Of a stretch of 64,000 nt of DNA, positions 8,579 to 17,245 are shown piece by piece (position 1 is the stretch's first letter; every line of letters begins with the position of its first letter). The notes under the pieces were generated by a model. It did no database searches. It was given only the letters and a program-made list of their open reading frames with translations, and was not told the DNA's origin. Source of the DNA: Methylobacterium sp. Leaf123 (GTDB lineage Bacteria > Pseudomonadota > Alphaproteobacteria > Rhizobiales > Beijerinckiaceae); NCBI RefSeq assembly GCF_001423405.1, contig NZ_LMNS01000038.1:409119-473118 (forward strand), in the 5' to 3' direction. The translations under genes were made by a program, and so were the position numbers.

Positions 8579-9001
8579 ATGAACCGTTCGCTTCTCCCCC
8601 TTCTTCTGGCCACCGCCCTGACGGTGCCCGCCTTCAGCCAGACCGCTTCAGCGGTCGAGGGCTCGCCGATGCTGTTGCACGGCAATTACTGCGGGCCCGG
8701 CAACAACGGGCCTGTGGCACCGGTCGATGCGCTGGACGCGGCCTGCGCCCGCCACGACGCCTGCACGCCGGACGGTGCGCTGGCCCCGAAGGCCTGCAAC
8801 CTGCGGCTCCAAGCGGATGCCGAGCGCGTGGCCGACGATCCGCGCCAGCCGCCCGATCTGCGGATGATGGCCGGGCTGGTCGCCTCGGGCGCGGCGATGA
8901 TGCCCTCCGCCCCCTCATCCCGACTGCGCGCCCCGGCCGTCGTCGCGCCCGAGCCCGTCGAGATCGAGAGCGCGCCCGACGCGGACCTGCTCCCGGAATA
9001 G
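8579..9001 (+). CDS. exported phospholipase A2-like protein
   Basis: This 140-residue protein has a signal peptide (first 25 residues, ending SQTASA). It then has the hallmark of secreted phospholipase A2: a calcium-loop-like YCGPGNNG followed by DAACARHDAC, where His-Asp is the catalytic pair and the cysteines form the disulfides. Further catalytic-domain features are short, and the C-terminal third is Pro/Ala-rich without similarity that I recognise. It could be a small active lipase acting on membrane phospholipids, or a degenerate relative. The neighbouring secreted cysteine-rich gene may be functionally linked, but they are not clearly co-transcribed. Confidence 0.7.
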   Translation: MNRSLLPLLLATALTVPAFSQTASAVEGSPMLLHGNYCGPGNNGPVAPVDALDAACARHDACTPDGALAPKACNLRLQADAERVADDPRQPPDLRMMAGLVASGAAMMPSAPSSRLRAPAVVAPEPVEIESAPDADLLPE

Positions 9002-9219
9002 GATGCGCCACCTCGGCGGGATTCTCGGCTCGCCGCTGACGAAACCTTTTCTCGCGACCCGCACGGATTCCGTCGTGATGGTGCTTCATTGAGAGTTGCG
9101 ACCGTAGCGGGGGTCGTGGGTCTGCAGGCGAGGGCTCTGCGCCGGGACCAGCGGATGTCGGCGAACCAGCCTGGCCCCGGCATCCGTTCCCGAAGGCGAA
9201 GCCGAGACACACAGTGTTC

Positions 9220-10221
9220 ATGTCGAAGACGAGCGGTTCCGCGCCGGGCGAGGGAACGGACGAGCGAGCCGCCCGCCCCGGCGCCTTCGAGCCGCTCCCG
9301 CCGGAGCCGGCGCAATTCGAGCGCTTCCTCCCCGAGATCGCGCACCGCACCAGCGGCGAGATCCTGACCCATCCCGACTTCGCGCGGATGCGCCAACGCT
9401 ACGTCAGCCGCACGATGGCGTGCTACGAACTCGCGACCTTCCCCGGAGGATGGCAGAGCGCCGCCTACCGGGTCGCCGCCCTCGGCGCGATCGTCTGCCT
9501 TCATGCGGCCGAGGTTCCGGCGGATCGGACGACGTGGCCGACGCTGGCACGGCTCAAGGACTCGGTCGCGACCTTGGGGCTTTCGAGTGCGCGGCAGATC
9601 GACGATCTCGTCGCGCGCCTCGTCGCGACCGATTACATCGTGCTGGAGCAGCCCGCCGCCGACGGCCGGCTGCGGCTGGTGCGTCCGACGGATCGGCTCC
9701 TGGCCTGGGACCGAGCGGTGATGTCGTCCTATTACGATGTGTTGCAGGAGCTTTATCCGGATCCCGGATACGGCCTCGCCGTGGCCCGCGACCCGGCCTT
9801 CCATCTGGCCCAGCGCCGGGGGGCGGTCGAGATGTTCGACGTCGTCGCCCGCTTCATGGCGGCGAACCGCGACCTCATCCCCCTGCTCCAAATGTATCAG
9901 GGCTTCCACGTCCTGATGCGGGTCATCCAAATGAGGGAGGCGGATGCGCAGGCCGAGCTCCGCGACAGCGATTTTTCCGACATCGTCACGCGGTTCGGGG
10001 TGTCCCGCTCGCATATCCGCAACATCCTGGCGACGGCCGAGGCCGGCGGCCTCCTGGCGGCGGACGGCCGGGGCCGGAAGCAGCTCGCGCCGACGCCCCG
10101 CGGCCTCGCGGCCGTGGACCGCTTCATCGCCGATACCCTCGCCTCCAGTGACATGACCTACCGCATGGCGCTCGCGCGGCTGGAAACGGAGCCGGCCCGG
10201 CCGACGGACGCGCCCTCCTGA
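9220..10221 (+). CDS. winged-helix (MarR/ROK-like HTH) regulator of unknown family
   Basis: This 333-residue protein shows two possible helix-turn-helix regions: TLGLSSARQIDDLVARLVATDY (about residues 125-150) and DIVTRFGVSRSHIRNILATAEAGGLL (about 255-285), the latter a clean winged helix followed by LAPTPRGLAAVDRFI. The middle is alpha-helical and charged. The ATG at 9220 is favoured over a GTG six bases upstream. Such two-HTH proteins are known in Rhizobiales, usually annotated only as hypothetical or MarR-like. No cognate target is visible nearby. Confidence 0.6.
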   Translation: MSKTSGSAPGEGTDERAARPGAFEPLPPEPAQFERFLPEIAHRTSGEILTHPDFARMRQRYVSRTMACYELATFPGGWQSAAYRVAALGAIVCLHAAEVPADRTTWPTLARLKDSVATLGLSSARQIDDLVARLVATDYIVLEQPAADGRLRLVRPTDRLLAWDRAVMSSYYDVLQELYPDPGYGLAVARDPAFHLAQRRGAVEMFDVVARFMAANRDLIPLLQMYQGFHVLMRVIQMREADAQAELRDSDFSDIVTRFGVSRSHIRNILATAEAGGLLAADGRGRKQLAPTPRGLAAVDRFIADTLASSDMTYRMALARLETEPARPTDAPS

Positions 10222-10274
10222 TCCGGCCGGACCGGTCGGCGGCCCGCCGCAGAGCCCTGCACCGACCATGCGAA

Positions 10275-10305
10275 ACGGGCCGGCTCCCCGAGGAAGCCGG
10301 CCCGT
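10275..10305. terminator. bidirectional hairpin terminator
   Basis: A perfect 11-bp inverted repeat (ACGGGCCGGCT at 10275-10285 with AGCCGGCCCGT at 10295-10305, 9-nt loop) lies between the convergent winged-helix gene and the giant flagellin. The GC-rich stem has no long T-run on either strand. Confidence 0.65.
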
Positions 10306-10341
10306 CCCTGTCGCCTCAATGCGCGCCGGGCGCGGATCGCG

Positions 10342-13300
10342 TTACCGCAGGAGCTGCAGGATGCCCTGCTGCGACTGGTTGGCCAGCGACAGCGCCGAGA
10401 TCGCCAGCGAGTTGCGGGTCGAGAGCGCCTGGGAGTTGGCCGCCTCCTCGTTGAGGTCGGCGCTGGTCAGGTTGGCCGCACCGGTATCGAGCACGTTGAT
10501 GATCTGCTTGGTGAAGTCCTGCCGGTTCTGCACCACCGCGAGGTTCGAGCCGAGCGCGGCCGCGCGCGACTGGAGCTGGCTGCCGGCGCTGTTGATCTGA
10601 TCGACGATCTTCTTGATGGCGCTGGTTTCCTGGAAGTTGGTCTGGCCCACCGCCGAGAGGCCGAGGCTGGCCGCGTTGGTGGAGCTGCCCTGAACCTTGA
10701 GCGAGGACGTGCCCTTCTCGTTGAAGTTGATCGTGAGGTTGTCGCCGGAGAGCAGGTTCACACCGTTGAACCCGGCATCCGAGGCAAGCTGGTCCATCTG
10801 CTTGAGCAGATCGTTGTAGGTCTGCACGAGGTTGTTGCGGGCGTTGAGGCCGTCACCGCCGAGATTGGCCGCCGCCGTGCCGGTGGTGAACGGGTTGCCG
10901 GCGCCGTTGGCGATGATCGACAGGTTCTGGGCGCCGACATCGTTGGAGGTGACGATCGAGATCTTGCCGGTCAGCGAGTCGATCGTCGCCTGGGCGTTGG
11001 CGGGGGCCAGCGCCTCGTTGAGCTGGGACAGCGTCGAGACCTGCCCCGGCGCGTTTCCGAAGGTGATGGTGGCCGTGTTCATGGCCGCGCCGCTGCCGAC
11101 CTGAACGGTCAGCGACTTGCCCGCGAGCGCGGACTGCGAGCCCGGCTTCCCGGCGCCCGCCGCGAAGTTCGTGGCGGTGTAGCCGAGATTGGCGACCTTC
11201 GAGGTGGCGGTGGAGCCGTCCCCGAGCTGCACCGCGGTGTTCGAATCGGCGGCGGTGAAGCTGAACTTGTTGGTCGCCGCGTCGTAGCTCGCGGTCACCG
11301 AGCCGTTGGTCGCCGCGCCGACCTTCTGGACGAGCGAGCCGATGGTGTCGGTCGCCGACAGGTTCACGGTCTGGCCGTTGACCGAGAAGCTGTCGCCCCC
11401 CTGGAAGCCGAGGGTCGAGATCAGCGTGGTCTGGCCGGGATCGAAGGTGCCGGCAACCGAGGCTTCCGTGCTGGCGAGCCCCAGCGTGTTGAACTCCGAG
11501 CCCTTGATCGTGAAGCCGAAGCCGTCGGCGCTGCCCTTGAACGTCAGCTTGGTGCCGGCCGTGTCCTTGTCCGCCGTGACCCCGGTGATCGAACTCTTGG
11601 CGTTGATGGTGGCGATCGCCTCGTCGAGCGTGGCCGAAGCCGCGATCTCGATGGCGGTGCCGTTCACCGTCACGGTCTGCGCCGCGCCCTGGTTGTTGTT
11701 GACCCGCTGCGTGATGCCCGAGAACCCGGAGGAGGCGGCGTTGCTCGACTGTACGGTGAAGACGGAGCCGTCGGCCTTGCCGGTGAGCTTGATCTTGCCG
11801 GCATTGTCGGGATCGATGCTGGCGCTGACGCCGGTGGCCGTGGCACCGGTATTGGCGGCGTTGATGACATTGATCGCCGCCGTCTGGTCCGCGCCGGCCG
11901 CGATGGTGATGGGCTTGCCGTTGATCGTCAGCGTCTGTTCGGTGGGCGCCACGCCGTTTTCCACGGTCTGCTTATTGGTCGAGAAGCCGAGCGTGTTGTT
12001 CGCGCCGCCCTGCACCGTGAAGGCCGCGCCCGTGTTCGCGCCTTTGAGTACGATCTTGCCGTCGGTTGAGCTGGAGGCGGTGACGCCGGTGGTCGACGAC
12101 TGATCGTTGATCGCCTTGAGGGCGCCGGCCAGCACCGAGGCCGGACTGTCGCCGGCGTTTCCGCCGCTGATGGTGATGCTGGTCGTGCTGGTGGTACTGG
12201 GGCTCCCGATGGTCAGCGTCTGCGTCTTCGCCTCCGTCCGGGCTGCGGTCAGGGCCGTTGCCGAGAAGCCTGCACCGTCGCCGGTGATGCTCAGCGCATC
12301 GCCGTTGCTCTTGCCGGTGATCTTGATCTTGTTCGTCGAGTCGATCGAGGCCGTGATCCCGGCCGCGCTGCCCGCGGTGTTGATCTTCGAGATCGCCGTC
12401 TCGAGCGTGTCGTTCGCGGCGAGGCTGACCGAGATGTTCGTCGTCGTGCTGCCCGTGGAAGCGATCGTGATCGACACGGCGGAGGTCGACGGTGCGTAAA
12501 CAGCCCCCGTCACGGTACCGGCGACCGCGTTGGCCGGGCCGGTGAAGGCGCTGGCGCCGGTCGCCGCGGCGGGCGTTCCCGTCGGCGTATAGGCGCCGCT
12601 CACCGTCGCCGCGAGGCTGGTGCTCGTCGGCGTCGCCGAGAAGCCGCTGGAGGCCGGGTTGGAGGAGGCGACGGTGAAGGCCGAGCCTTCGGACTTGCCG
12701 GTGAGCTGCAGGCGGGTGGCGTCGGCGGGATCCTTGGCCGCACTCACGCCGGTGGTGCCGGTCTGGCGGTTGATCGCCGTGACGGCATCGTCGATGGAGC
12801 CGCCGCCCGCGATGGTGATCTGCGTGCCGCCGATCGTCAGCGTCTGGCTTGCCGCCGCGGCGCCGTTCGCCGTCGTCGTCGGAGCCGAAGCGAAGCCGAG
12901 GGTGTTGCCGGCCTCGCCGGTCACCGTGAAGTTCGAGCCGTCGGCCTTGCCCGTCAGCGCCAGCCGCGAGGTGCTGCCCACCGTCTCGATGCTGGCGGTG
13001 ACACCGGTCGCGGTGGTTTTGGCGTTGATCGCGTCAACGGCGGCCTTGGTCACGTCGGCAGCCGTCGCGCCGGCACTCCCCCCCGCGATGGTGATCAGCT
13101 CGCCGTTGATCGTCAGCTTCTGGCTCGCCGCCGCGATGTTGCCGCTCGCCGCGGCGCTCGTGCCCGTGGTGAAGCCGGTCTCCGAGGTTCCCTGCGCCGT
13201 GGTCTTGACCGAGAAGGCGGAGCCGTCGGCCTTGCCGGTGAACGAGAGCTTGCCGCTATCGTTCTTGGCCGTGATCCCAAGGCTGCCAAGCTGGCCATTG

Positions 13301-14040
13301 AGCTTGGTCACGGCGGCGTCGACGGTGTCGCCGACCGCCAGGCTGATGCTGGTGGTGGTGGTGCTCGTGGGGCTGGTGGCGTAGGTCACCTCGATCGTCG
13401 CGGCCGAGGTGAGCGTCGTGAAAGCCGCGCCCGTCACCGTACCGGCGACGCCGTTGGCCGGCGGCGAGAAGGTCGAGGCGCCCGTCGCCTTGGCGAGGCT
13501 CGGCGTGGTCGCGGCGAAGGTCGCGCCGCGCATCGTCGCCGGGGTGGCGGTCGGCTTGTAATCGACGCTACCGGTCGTCGTCGCCGGCACCGCGGCGCTC
13601 GGCTGACCATTGGTGAGGGTGCCGATCGCCTTGTCGGAAAGCGCCGCGGTCGGGCCCGTGGAGAGCAGATTGGCGGCACTCGCCCCTGGGAGGCCCGTCG
13701 AGACCGAGGCGGCCTTCGAGGTGAAGGCGCTGGTGGCGGCGAGCGCCTGCTGGGCCGTCGACTTGAGCTGGCTCGTGAGATTCTGGAGCTTGGAAAGACC
13801 CGTATTGGCCGCCTGGATCGTCTGGACGCCGTTCGAGATCCCGTCGAGCAGCGACGATAGATCGGTCGAGCGCGACGACAGGTTACTGGCGGTGAAGAAG
13901 TTGATCGGGTTGTCGAGCGCCGAGTTGACCTTCTTGCCCGTCGAGAGGCGGCTCTGCGTCGTCGCGAGCAGGCTCGCGGTGTCCTGAAGCGAGAGCAGGT
14001 TCTGCCGCGTCGCGGCCGAGAGCGTGATGCTGGAAGACAT
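10342..14040 (-). CDS. giant flagellin with expanded repeat-rich central region (1232 residues)
   Basis: The ends are canonical flagellin: N-terminal ITLSAATRQNLLSLQDTASL, then TGKKVNSALDNPINFFTA, and a C-terminal NDLLKQMDQLASDAGFNGVN, ending LANQSQQGILQLLR. These D0/D1 coiled-coil ends drive export by the flagellar type III system and filament assembly. Residues about 170-1010 are an array of roughly seven to nine divergent units of about 85-130 residues, each resembling the flagellin hook IN motif (for example QTLTIGGTQITIAGG, AINxxxxxTGVxA, then LTGKADGSxFTV). They should form large surface domains on the filament. Usual alphaproteobacterial flagellins are about 300-550 residues. The protein is Cys-free and Thr/Ser/Ala/Gly-rich, as expected for an adhesin-like exposed region. 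Confidence 0.92.
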   Translation of the reverse strand: MSSSITLSAATRQNLLSLQDTASLLATTQSRLSTGKKVNSALDNPINFFTASNLSSRSTDLSSLLDGISNGVQTIQAANTGLSKLQNLTSQLKSTAQQALAATSAFTSKAASVSTGLPGASAANLLSTGPTAALSDKAIGTLTNGQPSAAVPATTTGSVDYKPTATPATMRGATFAATTPSLAKATGASTFSPPANGVAGTVTGAAFTTLTSAATIEVTYATSPTSTTTTSISLAVGDTVDAAVTKLNGQLGSLGITAKNDSGKLSFTGKADGSAFSVKTTAQGTSETGFTTGTSAAASGNIAAASQKLTINGELITIAGGSAGATAADVTKAAVDAINAKTTATGVTASIETVGSTSRLALTGKADGSNFTVTGEAGNTLGFASAPTTTANGAAAASQTLTIGGTQITIAGGGSIDDAVTAINRQTGTTGVSAAKDPADATRLQLTGKSEGSAFTVASSNPASSGFSATPTSTSLAATVSGAYTPTGTPAAATGASAFTGPANAVAGTVTGAVYAPSTSAVSITIASTGSTTTNISVSLAANDTLETAISKINTAGSAAGITASIDSTNKIKITGKSNGDALSITGDGAGFSATALTAARTEAKTQTLTIGSPSTTSTTSITISGGNAGDSPASVLAGALKAINDQSSTTGVTASSSTDGKIVLKGANTGAAFTVQGGANNTLGFSTNKQTVENGVAPTEQTLTINGKPITIAAGADQTAAINVINAANTGATATGVSASIDPDNAGKIKLTGKADGSVFTVQSSNAASSGFSGITQRVNNNQGAAQTVTVNGTAIEIAASATLDEAIATINAKSSITGVTADKDTAGTKLTFKGSADGFGFTIKGSEFNTLGLASTEASVAGTFDPGQTTLISTLGFQGGDSFSVNGQTVNLSATDTIGSLVQKVGAATNGSVTASYDAATNKFSFTAADSNTAVQLGDGSTATSKVANLGYTATNFAAGAGKPGSQSALAGKSLTVQVGSGAAMNTATITFGNAPGQVSTLSQLNEALAPANAQATIDSLTGKISIVTSNDVGAQNLSIIANGAGNPFTTGTAAANLGGDGLNARNNLVQTYNDLLKQMDQLASDAGFNGVNLLSGDNLTINFNEKGTSSLKVQGSSTNAASLGLSAVGQTNFQETSAIKKIVDQINSAGSQLQSRAAALGSNLAVVQNRQDFTKQIINVLDTGAANLTSADLNEEAANSQALSTRNSLAISALSLANQSQQGILQLLR

Positions 14041-14661
14041 GGGGCGACTCGATCCTCAAAGAGCCGACGGGTCGGCGGTGAGGGGATGAAGCGCCCGGCA
14101 CGATTGATGAGGGTCTAAGTATTTTCGCCAGATACCGCCGATTAAGTCTCACAAAATCTCAGGATAGTCTCTATTCGTCTCAAAGATATATTGAGTATCA
14201 AAGAATATCTCAAATGTCGCATTCCGTCTCAAATGCAGGATCGAATCCGCCATTCGGCATTTGCCGGCCGTGACGCGCTCTTGCACATCGATAAGGGCGG
14301 TCGAGGGGATAGACCCGGTTGGCGCGCCGAGTGCGGCGGCCCGTGTCTTCCCGAGCCGAAAACCGGAGCTTCCGAGATCGTCGCGAAATTTGACATCACG
14401 GCCCGATTGTCCGTTTTCGGGACAGGCGGTACTTCCAGAACAATTGGATGAAGGCGGCCGGAATGACCTGGAAAAAAGCAAGCACCGACGATTGATGCAG
14501 CTTATTTTGCAATACCGGGATTAATCTCGGCACTCGCGAAATATGCCCACCTTCGATACCCGTATCGAAGCTCATTCCGATGATGACACCGAAGATGTAG
14601 CCGGCAGCCAACTTGAGGGCTGCCACGAGCCGCGGCTTCCTTTCTTAGAGACCGGTCGGAC
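14041..14661. other. 621-bp divergent intergenic region with repeated TCTCAAA motifs
   Basis: The region lies between the divergent flagellin and AraC-type genes. RTCTCAAAKG-like motifs recur at 14177, 14207 and 14226, with related GTCTCA at 14146 and AGTCTCT at 14166, in a locally AT-rich stretch. They may be operator sites for the flagellin promoter. No convincing coding frame, RNA gene or terminator is seen in the rest. Confidence 0.4.
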
Positions 14662-15669
14662 ATGTCGACGATACTTCGAAGCTGCTTCGATCCGCCGACG
14701 GATCCTGTCGCTTTACGCGAAGCCTGGATCGCGGCGATGTCCCCGATCTTCCAGGCCACCCTGCCGAGCGGACTCCTGCTGTCCGGTCCGATCGCGATGG
14801 ACAACTACCATCTCGGCGATCTGCTCGTCGGTGAGGTTCGGGCGCCGGCTCAGATCCTGGAGCGGACGCCGCGCATGGTGGCGCAGCAGGGTCTCGACCA
14901 TCTGTTGCTTCAGTTCCACCATTCCGGAACCGCCCGCGTCGAAGTGGCGTGGGGCGAAACCGATGTCACCCGGAACACCTGCGTCCTGTTCGACCTCGCC
15001 CAGCCGGTGACCGTGGTCGCCGAGCCGGTCCACGCGACCACGCTCCTCCTCCCGCGCGCCCTCGTCGCCGGGAAGGTGCCGCATATCGAGACGTTGCACG
15101 GCCGGGCCTTCGATTACGCGACGGATCGCATCAGCCGTCTGTTCTTCACCTGCGTGCGCGAACTCGTGGACTGCGTCGATGTTCTCGACGTCCACCAGCT
15201 TCCGCATGTGAGCCAAGCCGTAGCGATGCTCGGCAGCGCCTGCCTGCGCGGGCAGGTTACGGACCGACCGGCGAGCGAAGTGCAGCTCAGCATCTCGATC
15301 CGGCAATACATCGAGAAGGAACTGGCCTCGCCCGGCCTCGGTGCCGAGACGCTCGCGAACCAATTCGGCCTCTCCCGCGCCACCCTCTACCGGCAATTCG
15401 TCTCGGAGGGCGGCGTGCAGCGCTTCATCCGCGAACGGCGCCTGCTGCGGGCGATGAAGATGCTGACGCAGCCCGGCCCGGCGGGGCGCCCGCGGGTCTC
15501 CACGGTCGCCTATGCCACCGGCTTCGCCGACGAGAAGACCTTCAGCCGGGCCTTCAAGCGCCGGTTCGGCTTCCTGCCGCGACAGACCGAGATCGGCTCC
15601 AGCGTCTGGGGCCGCACGATCGACACGCAGCCGGTTTTCCAATCGTGGCTCAAGGAACTCGCGGCGTGA
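14662..15669 (+). CDS. AraC-family transcriptional regulator
   Basis: The C-terminal third (about residues 215-320) carries the two AraC helix-turn-helix motifs: LGAETLANQFGLSRATLYRQ and STVAYATGFADEKTFSRAFK followed by RRFGFLPRQ. The N-terminal 200 residues match the AraC-binding-like domain that precedes this HTH in many Rhizobiales regulators (DNYHLGDLLVGEVRAPAQ, LLLQFHHSGTARVEV). It starts at ATG 14662, is 335 residues long, and is divergent from the flagellin gene, so it might control surface or motility genes, but no target is proven. Confidence 0.87.
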   Translation: MSTILRSCFDPPTDPVALREAWIAAMSPIFQATLPSGLLLSGPIAMDNYHLGDLLVGEVRAPAQILERTPRMVAQQGLDHLLLQFHHSGTARVEVAWGETDVTRNTCVLFDLAQPVTVVAEPVHATTLLLPRALVAGKVPHIETLHGRAFDYATDRISRLFFTCVRELVDCVDVLDVHQLPHVSQAVAMLGSACLRGQVTDRPASEVQLSISIRQYIEKELASPGLGAETLANQFGLSRATLYRQFVSEGGVQRFIRERRLLRAMKMLTQPGPAGRPRVSTVAYATGFADEKTFSRAFKRRFGFLPRQTEIGSSVWGRTIDTQPVFQSWLKELAA

Positions 15670-15780
15670 GATCCCGCCGGTGACGGCTCGACGTCACCGC
15701 TGCCACGGCGGGCGACTCGCCCTCGGGGCGGTCCTCTCGACGTTAGCGATGAGCAGGACCCCAACAGGGCCGCCGCCCGC

Positions 15781-15794
15781 TTGATCCATCTCAA
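15781..15794. promoter_or_regulatory. FixK/FNR-type box upstream of hsp20
   Basis: TTGATCCATCTCAA is a perfect TTGA-N6-TCAA palindrome, centred about 75 bp before the Hsp20 start at 15863. This fits a class II or class I activator site, given the fixK gene in the same region. Confidence 0.65.
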
Positions 15795-15862
15795 CGCCGA
15801 GCCTGCGCCCGGACGGCACTCTCTCCCGAACGGCCGACCAGCCGCATGACGGGAGATGATCC

Positions 15863-16339
15863 ATGAATCTCAAATCGCTCCTCACCCTCGGCAGCCACAG
15901 CCACGCGCCCTCGACCGATGCGGGCGCCGCGGCGCGGCCCCTGCAGCGCGTGGCGGAGCAGATGTTCGGCGATCTGCGCTTCGGCCTTCCGTTCTTCCAG
16001 GGCGGCGCGGCCCCGCGCATGGATGTCGTCGAGAAGGACGGTCGGGTCGAAATCACCGCGGAGCTGCCCGGCCTCGCGCGCGACGACGTCCGGATCGAAC
16101 TCGCCGACGACACCCTGGTCATCAGCGGCGAGAAGCGGCAGGAGCGGGAGGAGACCGAAGGCGCCCGCAAGGTCACGGAGCGCGCCTACGGCGCCTTCGT
16201 GCGCGCCCTGGAACTGCCCGCCGGCATCAAGGCCGAGGACATCCAGGCGAGCATGGACAAGGGCATCCTGACGGTGACGCTGCCCAAGGCGGCCCTCACG
16301 CCGACGGAAGCCAAGCGCATCGACATCAAGTCGCCTTGA
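15863..16339 (+). CDS. Hsp20/alpha-crystallin small heat-shock protein
   Basis: This is an ATP-independent holdase that binds unfolding proteins. The alpha-crystallin domain spans about residues 50-145, with the usual PRMDVVEKDGRVEITAELPG, LVISGEKRQE and the C-terminal strand GILTVTLPKA; the I-x-I-like tail is PTEAKRIDIKSP. Length is 158 residues. A GGGAGATGATCC ribosome region precedes the ATG. It heads a possible operon with a Crp/Fnr regulator 11 bases downstream. A FixK-type box upstream suggests induction under low oxygen or energy stress. Confidence 0.94.
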   Translation: MNLKSLLTLGSHSHAPSTDAGAAARPLQRVAEQMFGDLRFGLPFFQGGAAPRMDVVEKDGRVEITAELPGLARDDVRIELADDTLVISGEKRQEREETEGARKVTERAYGAFVRALELPAGIKAEDIQASMDKGILTVTLPKAALTPTEAKRIDIKSP

Positions 16340-16350
16340 GGACGGCTCGG

Positions 16351-17169
16351 ATGCAGTCGATGACCCCACTGGCGTGGCTCGTCCGGCGGCTGGACGAGGC
16401 CGCCCTGCTCGACGGGGCGGCGCGTCGGGCCCTCCTCACCCTCGCGCCGCAGGAACGGCTGGTGCCGGCCCGAACCGGCATCCGCGACGGACGGAAATCG
16501 GGCGGCGCGCACCTGATCCTGCAGGGCGTCGCCTGCCGCACCGCGATGCTGCCCGACGGCACGCGCCGGATCCTCGCCCTGTACTTTCCCGGCGACCTCT
16601 GCACCGCGGAATGCGGCGCGGCGGACCAGTTGCCGGGCGCCATCGAAGCGCTCTCCCCCTGCACCGTCGCCGACATCCCGTCCGGCACGATCGACAGCCT
16701 GATCCGGAGCCATCCCGGCATCGAGCGGGCGCTGTGGTGGCTGACGCTCGTCGAACTCGGCATCGCGCAGCAATGGCTGATCAATGCCGGCTGGGAGGCG
16801 GAGCGGCGGATCGCCCACCTCGTCTGCGAGGTGCGGGCACGGTCGCAGGCCGCCGGCGGGGACATCGAGGAGTGCTTCGCGAGCGGCGTCCGGCAGGGGG
16901 TCGTCGCCGACATCGCCGCGCTCTCCACGGTGCATGTCAGCCGGGTGCTGCATGCGCTCCAGGCCGCGCGGCTGATCACCCTGAACCGGGGTGCCGCGGC
17001 CGTTCCCCAACCCGCTCCGCTCATCGCCTTCGCAGGGTTCGACCCCGGCTACCTGCACCTCCCCGATCACACCGCGCGGGCCAAGCCGGAGTCCAGCGCC
17101 GGAATACGACACGACCCGGCTCCCTGGGCCGGATCGAACAGGGATCTCGGACACGAATCGCGAACCTGA
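16351..17169 (+). CDS. Crp/Fnr-family transcriptional regulator
   Basis: An N-terminal effector barrel (GGAHLILQGVACRTAMLPDG, LALYFPGDLCTAE) is followed by a Crp-type winged helix (about residues 165-225; VVADIAALSTVHVSRVLHAL). It lacks an Fnr iron-sulfur cysteine cluster. The ATG at 16351 lies 11 bases after hsp20; another in-frame ATG at 16360 is possible. The C-terminal 45 residues extend beyond the HTH as a Pro/Arg-rich tail, unusual for the family. It probably shares the FixK-box promoter with hsp20 and modulates the surrounding stress genes. Confidence 0.83.
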   Translation: MQSMTPLAWLVRRLDEAALLDGAARRALLTLAPQERLVPARTGIRDGRKSGGAHLILQGVACRTAMLPDGTRRILALYFPGDLCTAECGAADQLPGAIEALSPCTVADIPSGTIDSLIRSHPGIERALWWLTLVELGIAQQWLINAGWEAERRIAHLVCEVRARSQAAGGDIEECFASGVRQGVVADIAALSTVHVSRVLHALQAARLITLNRGAAAVPQPAPLIAFAGFDPGYLHLPDHTARAKPESSAGIRHDPAPWAGSNRDLGHESRT

Positions 17170-17245
17170 CCGCGCTTGCTGCGAACTCGCTCTCGGCACG
17201 ATGCCGCGCTCCCGCCCGTCACCCTCGTCCGGCAGGAACTCTCTC

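Noticed and set aside
11306..13384. Long plus-strand frames (265 and 254 codons) antisense to the flagellin
   Set aside because: Their sequence is Val/Ala/Pro/Leu-rich and follows the complement of the repeat codons; no ribosome site or family is seen.
10800..13700. CRISPR array in the repetitive region
   Set aside because: The repeats are long, divergent and coding (flagellin units), not short identical repeats with unique spacers.
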